DNA from: Neokomagataea thailandica NBRC 106555
Lineage (GTDB): Bacteria > Pseudomonadota > Alphaproteobacteria > Acetobacterales > Acetobacteraceae
Length of the DNA: 64,000 nucleotides
Reading direction: 5' to 3'
Assembly: GCF_001598495.1 (NCBI RefSeq)
Contig: NZ_BCZB01000017.1
Span: forward strand, 17,823-81,822
Made by a program: the position numbers and the translations under genes. The number at the start of each line of letters is the position of its first letter. Positions within the stretch are counted from its first letter, which is position 1. A model generated the notes under the pieces. That model saw only the letters and a program-made list of their open reading frames with translations. It searched no databases and was not told the DNA's origin. Shown in pieces: positions 34,147 to 42,755 of this stretch.

Positions 34147-34845
34147 ATGTCTGATGCTTCGGGGAAAGTTGCGAATGAAACACATGGACATTTTTTGGAT
34201 GAACCAGACTTGCCGGGTGGGGTAACGCGTTTTTGGTTGATACGTCACGCTGTTGTTGAAGCTGAAGCACGCAAGGTGATGTACGGTGCTTTGGATGTGG
34301 CGCTTTGTGCTGAAACGATGGTGAAGCAAAAAGCGGGCTATCATTCTTTAGCGCGGCGGTTGCCGCAGGGGGCATTATGGGTCAGTTCACCGTTAATGCG
34401 TGCACAAGAGACGGCTCAGGCGTTAAGGCGGGCATCTGGACATGAGCAAGAGCCGCTTCGCCTTGATGAGCGTTTTATTGAGCAGTCCATTGGTGACTGG
34501 CATGGCACCCCACATGCGGAATTTCCCTCTTTGTTGTCTTTGCCGCCTAATCCGTTTTGGTCCTTGGCCGCGACAGAAACGCCACCTTCTGGCGAAAGCA
34601 TGGTGGATGTCGGGGCGCGCGTTGGTCGTGCTCTAGAAGAGCGGGCCTCGGCACATGCTGGGCGTGATACGGTGATTGTGAGCCATGGTGGCGCTATTCG
34701 GGCGGCGTTGGCGCATGCTTTGCAAGTTCATCCGGAGACGGCGCTGCGTTTCTCAATTCAGAATTTGTCATTATCGATTATTGAGCGCATTGATGGGCTG
34801 TGGCGGGTCGTTAAAGTGAATGAGCTGCCAGATTTTAGGGAGTGA
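34147..34845 (+). CDS. Histidine phosphatase family protein
   Basis: A 232-residue branch 1 histidine phosphatase of the phosphoglycerate mutase fold. FWLIRHAVVEAEARKVMYG near residue 22 contains the catalytic RH (phospho-His) but has AVVEAE in place of the common GET/GQT. SSPLMRAQETAQALRRAS near 80 supplies the second Arg, FIEQSIGDWHG the Glu region and VIVSHGGAIRAAL near 178 the second catalytic His. The substrate is unknown; alpha-ribazole phosphatase (CobC) is possible, but no cobalamin genes are near. It is followed 7 bp later by a small membrane protein gene. Confidence 0.85.
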   Translation: MSDASGKVANETHGHFLDEPDLPGGVTRFWLIRHAVVEAEARKVMYGALDVALCAETMVKQKAGYHSLARRLPQGALWVSSPLMRAQETAQALRRASGHEQEPLRLDERFIEQSIGDWHGTPHAEFPSLLSLPPNPFWSLAATETPPSGESMVDVGARVGRALEERASAHAGRDTVIVSHGGAIRAALAHALQVHPETALRFSIQNLSLSIIERIDGLWRVVKVNELPDFRE

Positions 34846-34852
34846 AAACCGC

Positions 34853-35080
34853 ATGTCTGACAACGTAGTGATGGATGCTGAGGATAAGCGCCGTCAGCGT
34901 AAGTTGGTTATTCGTATTGTGGGAATGACGGCAGGTTTTGCTTTGTTCCTCGTCTTTTTGGGTATTGCCTGCGTTACGACGACGATGGATGCGCAAAACC
35001 ATATCCATACAAATTGGTGGATGTTGGTGATCGCCTTTTTTTGGGCCTGTGTTTTTATGTATCACATAGGCTTATCATAG
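34853..35080 (+). CDS. Small two-helix membrane protein, function unknown
   Basis: A 75-residue protein with a charged N-terminus (MSDNVVMDAEDKRRQRKL) and two hydrophobic helices, about 20-42 (VIRIVGMTAGFALFLVFLGI) and 53-72 (WWMLVIAFFWACVFMYHI). AGGGAG 11 bases upstream supports ATG 34853. It is 7 bp after the phosphatase stop, so it is cotranscribed. I recognise no family beyond a small inner membrane protein. Confidence 0.75.
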   Translation: MSDNVVMDAEDKRRQRKLVIRIVGMTAGFALFLVFLGIACVTTTMDAQNHIHTNWWMLVIAFFWACVFMYHIGLS

Positions 35081-35097
35081 GGCGCATTCTATAAGCT

Positions 35098-35125
35098 GCG
35101 ACCTGCTGCGTGATAGGCAGGTCGC
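35098..35125. terminator. Convergent hairpin between membrane protein and pyrD
   Basis: GCGACCTGC (35098-35106) / GCAGGTCGC (35117-35125), a 9-bp perfect stem with a 10-nt loop in the 55-bp gap between convergent genes. On the plus strand GTGTTTTACG follows a few bases later. Confidence 0.55.
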
Positions 35126-35135
35126 CATGAGTGTT

Positions 35136-36206
35136 TTACGCTAAGTCTAGGCCGTGAGCATCATGTAAAGACGCGATGCCGTCTTGGCGCATGCTGTCGA
35201 GTAGTTCTGTTTTAATACGGGGCAGAAGAGATGCGCCTTCCAGAATGAAGGATGTGTAGAGCTGCACCATGCTGGCACCGAGGCGGATACGGTCCAGCAC
35301 ATCTCGGCCGCTTTCAATGCCGCCTGCAGAAATGAGGGTGAGGCGCCCTTTATTGAGTTGTGCAACATGGCGCAGGACATCCCGTGCACGGGGTGCCAAA
35401 GGTCGACCGGAGAGGCCGCCACTTTCATGTGCATGAGGGCTGCTAAGGCCCTCTGGGCGGGCAATGGTGGTATTGGTGAGGATGAGGCCTTGGGCACCAC
35501 CCTGAAGCGCGGCGTTGAGTACGGGCTCATAGGCATCATCGCTCATATCGGGCGCGAGTTTGACTAAGAGGGGAGGGCGCTCAGGGTTACGTGTTGCGAT
35601 GGCTTCAAGCAACTTTGCCAAAATATCGGCGGATTGGAGGTCACGCAGGCCCGGGGTGTTGGGCGATGAGAGGTTAATCGTCACATAATCAGCATAGGGT
35701 CGTACACGAGCGACAAGCTCAGGATAATCCCGCAGGGGGTCTGATCCTGTTTTGTTAATGCCAAGATTTGCACCGAGAGGAGCAATGGGACCACGGCGAC
35801 GACCATTGGGTTGTGGGCGGTGTAAGCGTGCTAGATTGCGGCAGAAACGGTCAATGCCGCAGCCATTAAAGCCCATACGGTTAATGATGGCGCCGTCTTC
35901 TGGCAGGCGGAAAAGGCGCGGTTGTGGATTGCCGGGTTGTGGACGAGGCGTCACGGTGCCGACTTCAACATGCCCGAATCCCATACGGGTGAGTGGGCGG
36001 GCAGCGCGGGCATTTTTGTCAAAACCTGCGGCGAGGCCAATCGGGTTCGGGAAGCGTAAGCCTAAGCACTCTACGGCAAGCGCCGGGTCATCTTTGGGCG
36101 CTTTAGGCGTAAGGCCGAGAGCCATTGCCGTAATGGCGAGTTCATGAGCGGGTTCCGGATCAAAGCGATGCAGGAACGCGGTGGCGATTTTATCCATGTC
36201 GATCAT
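35136..36206 (-). CDS. pyrD: Dihydroorotate dehydrogenase (quinone), class 2
   Basis: A 356-residue flavoprotein for the fourth step of pyrimidine synthesis, passing electrons to ubiquinone at the inner membrane. The N-terminal helices (DMDKIATAFLHRFDPEPAHELAI) mark class 2. NPIGLAAGFDKNARA and VEVGTVTPRPQPGNPQPRLFRLPE bind FMN, INRMGFNGCG follows, and YVTINLSSPNTPGLRDLQ carries the catalytic Ser. SAGGIESGRDVLDRIRLGASMVQLYT is the phosphate site. ATG 36206 or 36197 could start it; neither has a strong ribosome binding site. Confidence 0.95.
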   Translation of the reverse strand: MIDMDKIATAFLHRFDPEPAHELAITAMALGLTPKAPKDDPALAVECLGLRFPNPIGLAAGFDKNARAARPLTRMGFGHVEVGTVTPRPQPGNPQPRLFRLPEDGAIINRMGFNGCGIDRFCRNLARLHRPQPNGRRRGPIAPLGANLGINKTGSDPLRDYPELVARVRPYADYVTINLSSPNTPGLRDLQSADILAKLLEAIATRNPERPPLLVKLAPDMSDDAYEPVLNAALQGGAQGLILTNTTIARPEGLSSPHAHESGGLSGRPLAPRARDVLRHVAQLNKGRLTLISAGGIESGRDVLDRIRLGASMVQLYTSFILEGASLLPRIKTELLDSMRQDGIASLHDAHGLDLA

Positions 36207-36331
36207 GAGCCGGAAGGGTACTCCAAAAGTAAGGTGTGTGGGAAATTTTAGCGCGATTCTGATACGATTTCTTGCACAGCAGTGTTGTGCAGGGGTTGGC
36301 CTGACGCGTGGGACAGGATACGACCAAGAAT

Positions 36332-36547
36332 ATGTGGGACGAACCCTATCTTGAAACGTGTTGTCGCTCGACCTTGCATCGCTTGTTGCTGTGTGGGGAT
36401 GTTGGGCGGCCTGAAGGTCTTAAAGACCAGCCTTGCCTTGAGCGTTTGGAGGCAATGGGCTTTGTGGTGCGCCGCGAAGATGGGCGTTTTGTTCTGACCG
36501 AAAGCGGCCGGGAGCGGCACCGGACGGAAATTGGCCCGCTTGGTTAG
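36332..36547 (+). CDS. Small protein with winged-helix-like sequence
   Basis: A protein of 71 residues (79 if GTG 36308 is used). The C-terminal half CLERLEAMGFVVRREDGRFVLTESGRERHRTEI reads like the wing of a winged-helix domain (helix, beta-hairpin, helix) and the N-terminal part is short and Cys-containing. DNA binding is only a suggestion, because the fold would lack a full helix-turn-helix. Neither start has a clear ribosome binding site. It lies alone between pyrD and hflX. Confidence 0.6.
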   Translation: MWDEPYLETCCRSTLHRLLLCGDVGRPEGLKDQPCLERLEAMGFVVRREDGRFVLTESGRERHRTEIGPLG

Positions 36548-36561
36548 GTGGGGCACCCTGC

Positions 36562-36590
36562 ACTCGAAAGAGTAGGAACATCTTTCGAGT
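36562..36590. terminator. Convergent hairpin before hflX 3' end
   Basis: ACTCGAAAGA (36562-36571) / TCTTTCGAGT (36581-36590), a 10-bp perfect stem with a 9-nt loop in the gap between convergent genes; no U tract. Confidence 0.55.
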
Positions 36591-36610
36591 ACGCTGGTGA
36601 TTTAGGTGCT

Positions 36611-37918
36611 TTAGTCTTGACGTAGGCGGCCCGGGAAGGCTTCAGCAAAGCGTTCTTCATCCGCAGGGAAGAGGCGTACGTCTACGACGATGGCATCTTC
36701 CCGGTCTAAGCGTTCGACGACTTCACCATGCTGGTACAGCCATGCCAGAGCAGCACCATCTTCTGGTGCGATATGGGCATGAGCATGGCGCATGGAGCGT
36801 GTCATGTGTTGATCAAGAATTTCAAACAGGTCAGGAATGCCATCGCCCGTAATGGCGGAGATCGCTACGGCACCGTCCCGGCGTGGCACAGAGGCGACGC
36901 CTCCCATAAGATCGGCTTTGTTGAGGACTTCGATTGTCCGATCAGGCCAGCTTGAATCAAGCATTCCATCGCGCACCATGCCATCAAGAACATTCAGCAC
37001 ATCGGCGTGTTGGGCTGTTGAATCGGGGTGGGCGATGTCTCGTACGTGTAAAATAACGTCTGCTTGAGAGACTTCTTCAAGAGTGGCGCGGAAGGCCGCG
37101 ATCAGTTCTGTCGGCAGTTCACTGATGAAGCCTACTGTATCCGACAGAATGACTTTCCGGCCGGAAGGAAGGGTGACGCCGCGCATTGTCGGGTCGAGGG
37201 TCGCGAAAAGCTGATCTTGTGCGTGTACGGTGGCGCCGGTGAGAGCATTAAAGAGAGTTGATTTACCAGCATTCGTATAGCCGACCAGGGCGACGACCGG
37301 AAATGGTACGCGTTTACGGGCATCACGGTGCAGGCCGCGGGTGCGGCGGACTTGCTCAAGCTCTTTACGGATTTTGCTAATCCGCTCTGCGAGCATACGA
37401 CGATCCGCTTCCATCTGGGTTTCACCTGGGCCGCCAAGGAAGCCGAAGCCGCCGCGCTGACGTTCCAAGTGGGTCCAGAGACGGACGAGGCGTGAGCGTT
37501 GATACTCAAGGTGAGCGAGTTCGACTTGAAGCACGCCCTCACGCGTTGCGGCACGTGCACCGAAAATATCAAGGATTAAGCCGGTTCGGTCGACGACCTT
37601 ACAGCCCAAAATCTTTTCAAGGTTGCGCTGTTGGCCCGGTGAAAGGCGTGCATCCACCACGACAACGTCGACGTCATCTTGTTTGACAGCATCGGCGAGT
37701 TGTTCGACCTGACCTGTGCCTAAGAGTGTTGCTGGGCGGCGTGCACGGAGTAGGAAGGCCACTTGCCGTACGATCACGAGCCCGATGGAGGCAGCCAAAC
37801 CGACGGCTTCCTCTAGCCGGGCATCAGCCGCCCGGACATCATCCGTGGCAGCTGAGCGCTCCCACGGCAAAATAACAGCAGCGCGTGTAGCGGGTTTGCG
37901 CGTATCGTGTCCGCTCAA
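36611..37918 (-). CDS. hflX: Ribosome-associated GTPase HflX
   Basis: A 435-residue GTPase that splits stalled or heat-damaged ribosomes in known members. The N-terminal HflX domain runs about 35-200 (with [33 protein letters not shown] and [19 protein letters not shown]). The G domain follows with G1 GYTNAGKST (about 213-221), G3 DTVGF and G4 NKAD. The first available start is TTG 37918, which overlaps the hfq stop (TTGA); no ATG or GTG precedes the conserved sequence, so translation is probably coupled to hfq. Confidence 0.94.
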   Translation of the reverse strand: MSGHDTRKPATRAAVILPWERSAATDDVRAADARLEEAVGLAASIGLVIVRQVAFLLRARRPATLLGTGQVEQLADAVKQDDVDVVVVDARLSPGQQRNLEKILGCKVVDRTGLILDIFGARAATREGVLQVELAHLEYQRSRLVRLWTHLERQRGGFGFLGGPGETQMEADRRMLAERISKIRKELEQVRRTRGLHRDARKRVPFPVVALVGYTNAGKSTLFNALTGATVHAQDQLFATLDPTMRGVTLPSGRKVILSDTVGFISELPTELIAAFRATLEEVSQADVILHVRDIAHPDSTAQHADVLNVLDGMVRDGMLDSSWPDRTIEVLNKADLMGGVASVPRRDGAVAISAITGDGIPDLFEILDQHMTRSMRHAHAHIAPEDGAALAWLYQHGEVVERLDREDAIVVDVRLFPADEERFAEAFPGRLRQD

Positions 37919-38157
37919 ATTGTCTCATCCGAAAAATGGGGCATTGGGCCTGATGGCATGATGGTGCTGACAGCGTGTTTGTAAACAAGCTGAATGTGTC
38001 CATCACGGCGCAGCAGGAGGGTTTCTGGGTCAAACTGGGTGACAACGCCCTGTAGTTTGACACCGTTAACGAGAAAGACCGTGACCGGGCTTTCTGTCTT
38101 GCTGATATGGTCCAGAAAACGTTCCTGAATGGCAGGGAACGAAGCAGAAGACGTCAC
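37915..38157 (-). CDS. hfq: RNA chaperone Hfq
   Basis: An 80-residue Sm-like protein. Sm1 spans residues 12-45 ([20 protein letters not shown], then [14 protein letters not shown]) and Sm2 holds the hallmark YKHAVSTI near residue 59. It forms hexamers that pair small RNAs with mRNAs. The start is GTG 38157, with GGAGTC about 11 bases upstream. The C-terminal tail is short, as in other Alphaproteobacteria. It lies between ntrX and hflX, the usual alphaproteobacterial order, with hflX coupled by a 4-bp overlap. Confidence 0.96.
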   Translation of the reverse strand: MTSSASFPAIQERFLDHISKTESPVTVFLVNGVKLQGVVTQFDPETLLLRRDGHIQLVYKHAVSTIMPSGPMPHFSDETI

Positions 38158-38185
38158 GCGAATATCGACTCCAAGAGGTTATCGC

Positions 38186-39586
38186 TCACGAGGCAGTGCT
38201 CGGAGCTTTGTCGTCTTGCATTGTTACGCCTAACTGCTTGAGTTTGCGGTGCAACGCACTACGCTCCATACAGACGAAATTGGCTGTTCGGCTGATATTT
38301 CCGCCAAACCGGGTCAACTGAACCTGTAGGTATTGTGTTTCGAAAAGGTCTCGTGCTTCCCGGAGTGGCAAGCTCATGACATCCGCTCCAGCGTTCAACC
38401 GGGTCATGGAAGGGGCGCCTTGGCTGATATTGGCTGGGAGCATATCGGCCCGGATGGGGTCATTGCCACCACCGGGCATCATGATGAGTAGGCGCTCCAT
38501 GAGGTTACGCAGCTCACGCGCATTGCCCGGCCAATCGTAGGTTTGCAGGGCGGCGAGGGCATCGACAGAGAGTTCACGCACGGGCAAGCCGGAAGACAGA
38601 GCACACCGTTCCAAGAAATGCCGTGCAAGAGCAGGAACATCTTCCCGGCGTTCACGCAGGGAGGGAACGCGCAGTGGGACAACCGCGAGGCGGTAGTATA
38701 GATCTTCCCGGAAGCGATGCGCGGCGATTTCGGCCTGTAAATCCCGGTTGGTGGTGGCGATGACACGCACATCAACCTTGACGCGGGTTGTGCCGCCGAT
38801 GCGTTCAAAAGATTGATCTTGCAGGGCGCGGACGATCTTGCCTTGCGTCTCCAATGGCATATCCCCGACTTCATCAAGAAGAAGGGTGCCACGGTTGGCG
38901 CGTTCGAGTACGCCGCGTCGCATGGGTTGATCGGCGGTACCTTCCAGCCCAAATAGTTCTTCTTCGAACCGGTTCGGTGCGAGTACCGCGCAGTTAAGAG
39001 CGATAAACGGGCCTTCGGGGCGGCGGGAGCGGGCATGGATCATGCGCGCAGCGACTTCTTTGCCAGCACCAGCAGGGCCGGTGATCAGCACGCGTGAGTT
39101 CGTCGGTGCGACACGCTCAATTTGCCCGCGAACGGTTGCGATGGCGGTACCTTCCCCGAAAAGGGTAGTGTCATTACCCGCGCGTAAACGTAGTTCTGCG
39201 TTTTCTTGCTTGAGGCGTGCTGCTTCAAGTGCGCGTTGAACGACGACAAGTAAGCGGTCAGACTGGAAGGGCTTTTCGATAAAGTCATACGCCCCGTGTT
39301 TGAGGCTGGCTACGGCCGTTTCAATGGTGCCGTGCCCTGAAATCATCAGTGTTGGTAAGCCGGGTTCCTCAGATTGCATGTGCTTGAGCACTTCAATCCC
39401 GTCCATTTTGGAGCCCTGTAGCCAGATGTCCAGAATGACCAGTGACGGACGTGTGGCACGAAACATTGCCAGCGCTTGTTCTGCGCTAGACGCTGTGCGC
39501 GTTCTGTAGCCCTCATCGTTGAGTATGCCCTCGATGAGAAACCGGATATCCGGCTCGTCATCGACGATCAGAATCTCATGTTCCAT
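38186..39586 (-). CDS. ntrX: NtrX response regulator without GAFTGA motif
   Basis: A 466-residue regulator with a receiver domain (phosphoacceptor Asp53 in LVILDIW), an AAA+ domain from about 140 to 370 and a C-terminal Fis-type helix-turn-helix (NISRTANFVCMERSALHRKLKQLGV). Walker A is GPAGAGKE and Walker B GTLLLDEVGDMPLE. The sigma-54 contact loop GAFTGA is absent: the region reads EELFGLEGTADQPMRRGVLERAN. Such NtrX proteins act with sigma-70 promoters in other Alphaproteobacteria, so sigma-54 activation is unlikely. It follows ntrY after 9 bp and controls envelope, redox or nitrogen responses in relatives. Confidence 0.93.
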   Translation of the reverse strand: MEHEILIVDDEPDIRFLIEGILNDEGYRTRTASSAEQALAMFRATRPSLVILDIWLQGSKMDGIEVLKHMQSEEPGLPTLMISGHGTIETAVASLKHGAYDFIEKPFQSDRLLVVVQRALEAARLKQENAELRLRAGNDTTLFGEGTAIATVRGQIERVAPTNSRVLITGPAGAGKEVAARMIHARSRRPEGPFIALNCAVLAPNRFEEELFGLEGTADQPMRRGVLERANRGTLLLDEVGDMPLETQGKIVRALQDQSFERIGGTTRVKVDVRVIATTNRDLQAEIAAHRFREDLYYRLAVVPLRVPSLRERREDVPALARHFLERCALSSGLPVRELSVDALAALQTYDWPGNARELRNLMERLLIMMPGGGNDPIRADMLPANISQGAPSMTRLNAGADVMSLPLREARDLFETQYLQVQLTRFGGNISRTANFVCMERSALHRKLKQLGVTMQDDKAPSTAS

Positions 39587-39595
39587 CTGTTATCC

Positions 39596-41980
39596 TCATA
39601 CGCCGCCCCCCTTGTTACGCGAGGCGTCATCTTCTGCAAGGGGGAGCACCAGTGTGACTTGCGTACCACGCACGTGTCCGGTCTCTCCTTCTGCCTCGCA
39701 GATACTATCCGACTGCTTACGATCTGCGAGTGTTAATGCACCAGCGTGATCTTCCATAATCTTTTTGACAATGGCGAGGCCAAGCCCCGTTCCCTTAGCC
39801 TTATGGGTCACATAAGGTTCCGTCAAACGGTGGCGTTCTCCCTGCGGGAGGCCGATCCCGTCATCGTCAATGACTAATTGGGCATGACCGTCGCGGATGT
39901 GCAACCCCATCACAATATGGCCAATTGGCAACAAAGCACCTGTTTCGTCCGTTTCACGCTGTTTGGCGCGCTCGGTCATATGAATAGCGTCTGCGGCATT
40001 TTGGAGCAAATTGGTAAGAGCTTGCCCAATTAAGCGCCGGTCACACCGTACTGTTGGGCCGGAGGGTGGTAGATTATGTGTCTCATACACAATATCGGGG
40101 TTTGCGTTTTTCTGAAGCACAAGGGCTTCTCGGCATAAACGTGAGAAATCTTCCGTTTGGATCACGGGTTGAGGCATGCGGGCAAAGGCTGAGAACTCAT
40201 CAACCATGCGGCCAATATCACTAACCTGCCGCACAATTGTGTCGACCAGTTGTGTGTATGTTTCCGGGTCTGACTGAATTTCTTTCAGGAATCGGCGTTT
40301 TAACCGTTCTGACGCGAGTTGGATGGGGGTGAGGGGGTTTTTGATTTCATGGGCGACGCGACGTGCAACATCAGCCCAAGCTGCTTTACGCTGTGCTGAT
40401 TGGAGGGCCGTTATGTCATCGAAGGTAACGACATAACCAGCAACCTCTGAGCCGCGCAATTCTGCGACGATCCGCACGAGGAGCGTCCGTCCAGCGCCAG
40501 CTCCGCCGCCATCACCGGGGCCGCCGGGGCGTTGGGCGCCATCAGTATCGACTTGTATTTCAGCGGTATGGACCCGCTCGGGTGCTTCGCGGGCAGCTGT
40601 AAGGAGGGGGGCAAATTCAGGGACGGTTTCGACAAGGTTGTGCCCGACTGCCGGCATGAGATCTTTTTGCAGCACGTTGGAGGCTGCGCGATTGGGGAGT
40701 TCAATGACTTGCCGCTTGTCGAGGCCAATGACACCGGCAGACACGCCGGAGAGTACGGTTTCGGTAAAGCGGCGGCGTTCATTGATTTGATCATAAGCGA
40801 CCATTAGCTCGGAGCGTTGGGCTTCAAGCTGGTCAGTCATGCGGTTGAAGGCGCGTGATAGACCGGTGACTTCGTCATCGCGGAACATGGGGCGCCGTGA
40901 TGAGTTGTCTGGGACGGGGACACGCACAGCGAGATCGCCCTGAGAAATGCGTGTGGCGGCAAGAATGAGCAGGCCGAGTGGATTGGCGATACGGTTTGCC
41001 AAGGCCAGCCCTGTGAGCATGCCGACGGCTAGAACGAGTAAGCCCATCAACATGAAGATCATGACGAAGGTGACTTGTGTCTTGCCGCGATTGGCGAGCA
41101 TGCGTTTGTAGTCCTGCACCAATTCATCTGTGCGGTGCATATGCTCAAGGACTTGCGGGTCCACAGGGCGAGTGATGACCAGCATCAAGCCTGAATTATC
41201 GCCAAGGGATACAACGGCGCGGATAAAGCGTTGGTCGGGTCGGTCTAAAATGGCGACATCTGTACGGGCCATTTCGATGACTGATTTGGGAGGTAAGGGG
41301 GGCGGGGCCATATCGGCGGAGCCGAGCACGCCACCGGTTGCTAAAATACGGTTTGTGAGAGGGTCAAAAACTTCGGCATCGGTGAGGCCGCGTTCATAGA
41401 CTTCATCATCGAGGAGCTCGCGCAGACGTTCGGGGTTATGGAGGAGGTCAACCCCATGAGCAAAAAGCTCATCATTTTGAACAAGGATAAGGGTGTTGGC
41501 TAAAGAATACGCTGCGGTGCGGATATTATCGTTATGTTCTTGTAAGTAGCCTGCGGCGACGGAGCGGGCTTCTGTCAGGGCATTATTGACGCGGTTGGAG
41601 AACCAAATTTCTACGCCGTAATGGAAAAATAGTGTTGCGACGGCACCGACAACAATTGTGGGGGCGACGGCAACAATGCCGAACAGTGTGATGAGGCGTG
41701 CATGAAGGCGGGCTCCTGCAAACCCTAAACGGCGCTCTGCGAGCATGCGCCCGACCTGAGAGACCGCGGCAGCGCTGATGAGCATCAGCATCAGGAAGTC
41801 GAGTAAGAAAATCATCGCCTGAATGACCGGGCGATGTGTGATGGAGAGGCCGCCAGCGAGGACAACAAAGGTCATAAACGCAAGGATGAGCGCCATAACC
41901 GTCAGCAGGACGACGCCATTTGCGCTTGATAAATACTCACGAAAGCGCTTGCGCCCCGTGCGTGACCGGTTTTGAGTCAA
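39596..41980 (-). CDS. ntrY: NtrY sensor histidine kinase
   Basis: A 794-residue membrane kinase. Hydrophobic segments at about 18-45, 52-72 and 95-120 precede a periplasmic sensor region; another helix near 315-335 leads to a HAMP domain (NRIANPLGLLILAATRISQG). A PAS domain (about 405-530) follows, then His544 in VARRVAHEIKNPLTPIQLAS and the ATPase domain with NLLQNAADAI, DDDGIGLP and GTGLGLAIVKK. The PAS domain holds an unusual Gly-rich insert (GAQRPGGPGDGGGAGAG). The start overlaps the upstream ntrC remnant by ATGA. It pairs with NtrX. Confidence 0.94.
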   Translation of the reverse strand: MTQNRSRTGRKRFREYLSSANGVVLLTVMALILAFMTFVVLAGGLSITHRPVIQAMIFLLDFLMLMLISAAAVSQVGRMLAERRLGFAGARLHARLITLFGIVAVAPTIVVGAVATLFFHYGVEIWFSNRVNNALTEARSVAAGYLQEHNDNIRTAAYSLANTLILVQNDELFAHGVDLLHNPERLRELLDDEVYERGLTDAEVFDPLTNRILATGGVLGSADMAPPPLPPKSVIEMARTDVAILDRPDQRFIRAVVSLGDNSGLMLVITRPVDPQVLEHMHRTDELVQDYKRMLANRGKTQVTFVMIFMLMGLLVLAVGMLTGLALANRIANPLGLLILAATRISQGDLAVRVPVPDNSSRRPMFRDDEVTGLSRAFNRMTDQLEAQRSELMVAYDQINERRRFTETVLSGVSAGVIGLDKRQVIELPNRAASNVLQKDLMPAVGHNLVETVPEFAPLLTAAREAPERVHTAEIQVDTDGAQRPGGPGDGGGAGAGRTLLVRIVAELRGSEVAGYVVTFDDITALQSAQRKAAWADVARRVAHEIKNPLTPIQLASERLKRRFLKEIQSDPETYTQLVDTIVRQVSDIGRMVDEFSAFARMPQPVIQTEDFSRLCREALVLQKNANPDIVYETHNLPPSGPTVRCDRRLIGQALTNLLQNAADAIHMTERAKQRETDETGALLPIGHIVMGLHIRDGHAQLVIDDDGIGLPQGERHRLTEPYVTHKAKGTGLGLAIVKKIMEDHAGALTLADRKQSDSICEAEGETGHVRGTQVTLVLPLAEDDASRNKGGGV

Positions 41981-42723
41981 TCGTCGCTTCCTTTGGTCAC
42001 AATGATGTCCAACTCACGAATCTTTTTACGTAAGGTGTTTCGGTTGAGCCCCAGAATGGCTGCGGCGCGGATTTGATTGCCGCCTGTGCGGCGTAGGACC
42101 TTATCAATCAGGGGGCGTTCGATTTCCGCGACGACACAGGCGTGTAAGTCGCCGCTATCATGCCCAGCACCGGTTTCAAAGAACTCGCTTAATGGTCGTT
42201 CAAGTGCGCGGGCTAAACCGCGAAGCTGTGCGCGTTCAGAGCCCACTTGGCGGCATATGGCGCTGATACGCTCAGGCCCGAGTTTCTGCACGGTATTGAG
42301 GCCTGAGAGCCATGCGTGGAAGTGTTCGTCTAATCCGCCGTGGCGCAGCAGAGAGGTGGCATCATAGCGGCTACCAATGAGGAGACGAAAGCTCGCATTT
42401 TCGGCTTGAAGATGTTGGATGAGGGTGCGTTGAATATCGGGCCAGAGGCAGTCAATTTCATCCAGAAGGAGGGTGCCGCCGCGTGCTTCTCTGATCCATC
42501 CAGCTTGTTCTTCCCCATTGCCGAACAATGCGACGGGGCGGAGTGCTCGGGGGGTAGCGGTGAGTGTGGCGACGACAAAAGGGGCCTTTGCACGAGGGCC
42601 CGCATTATGCAGACGGCGTGCCACGTCTTGGCGGTCAAGACGGGTGGCGCCGTATAAAAACAGAGGCCGCATGGTTGGGTCTTCAACGGTAAGCACGGAG
42701 GCTCTGAGAGACGGTTGCGTCAC
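41977..42723 (-). CDS. ntrC: Degenerate, receiver-less NtrC-like protein
   Basis: A 248-residue remnant in the position of ntrC. There is no receiver domain. The AAA+ part starts with LFLYGATRLDRQDVARRLHN where Walker A should be, so the GxxGxGK loop is lost; GGTLLLDEIDCLWPDIQRTL keeps a Walker B-like segment. No GAFTGA is seen. The Fis-type helix-turn-helix (LRRTGGNQIRAAAILGLNRN) is intact. ATP hydrolysis and sigma-54 activation look impossible, but DNA binding could persist. It starts at GTG 42723 (ATG 42672 is possible) and overlaps ntrY by ATGA, so it is still translated in the operon. Confidence 0.82.
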   Translation of the reverse strand: MTQPSLRASVLTVEDPTMRPLFLYGATRLDRQDVARRLHNAGPRAKAPFVVATLTATPRALRPVALFGNGEEQAGWIREARGGTLLLDEIDCLWPDIQRTLIQHLQAENASFRLLIGSRYDATSLLRHGGLDEHFHAWLSGLNTVQKLGPERISAICRQVGSERAQLRGLARALERPLSEFFETGAGHDSGDLHACVVAEIERPLIDKVLRRTGGNQIRAAAILGLNRNTLRKKIRELDIIVTKGSDD

Positions 42724-42755
42724 AGTTTATCTCGTCACAATGTCTTAACGGTGCA

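Noticed and set aside
41977..42723. Calling the NtrC remnant a pseudogene
   Set aside because: The frame is intact over 248 codons, the helix-turn-helix is conserved and the gene is coupled to ntrY, so a functional reduced protein is at least as likely.
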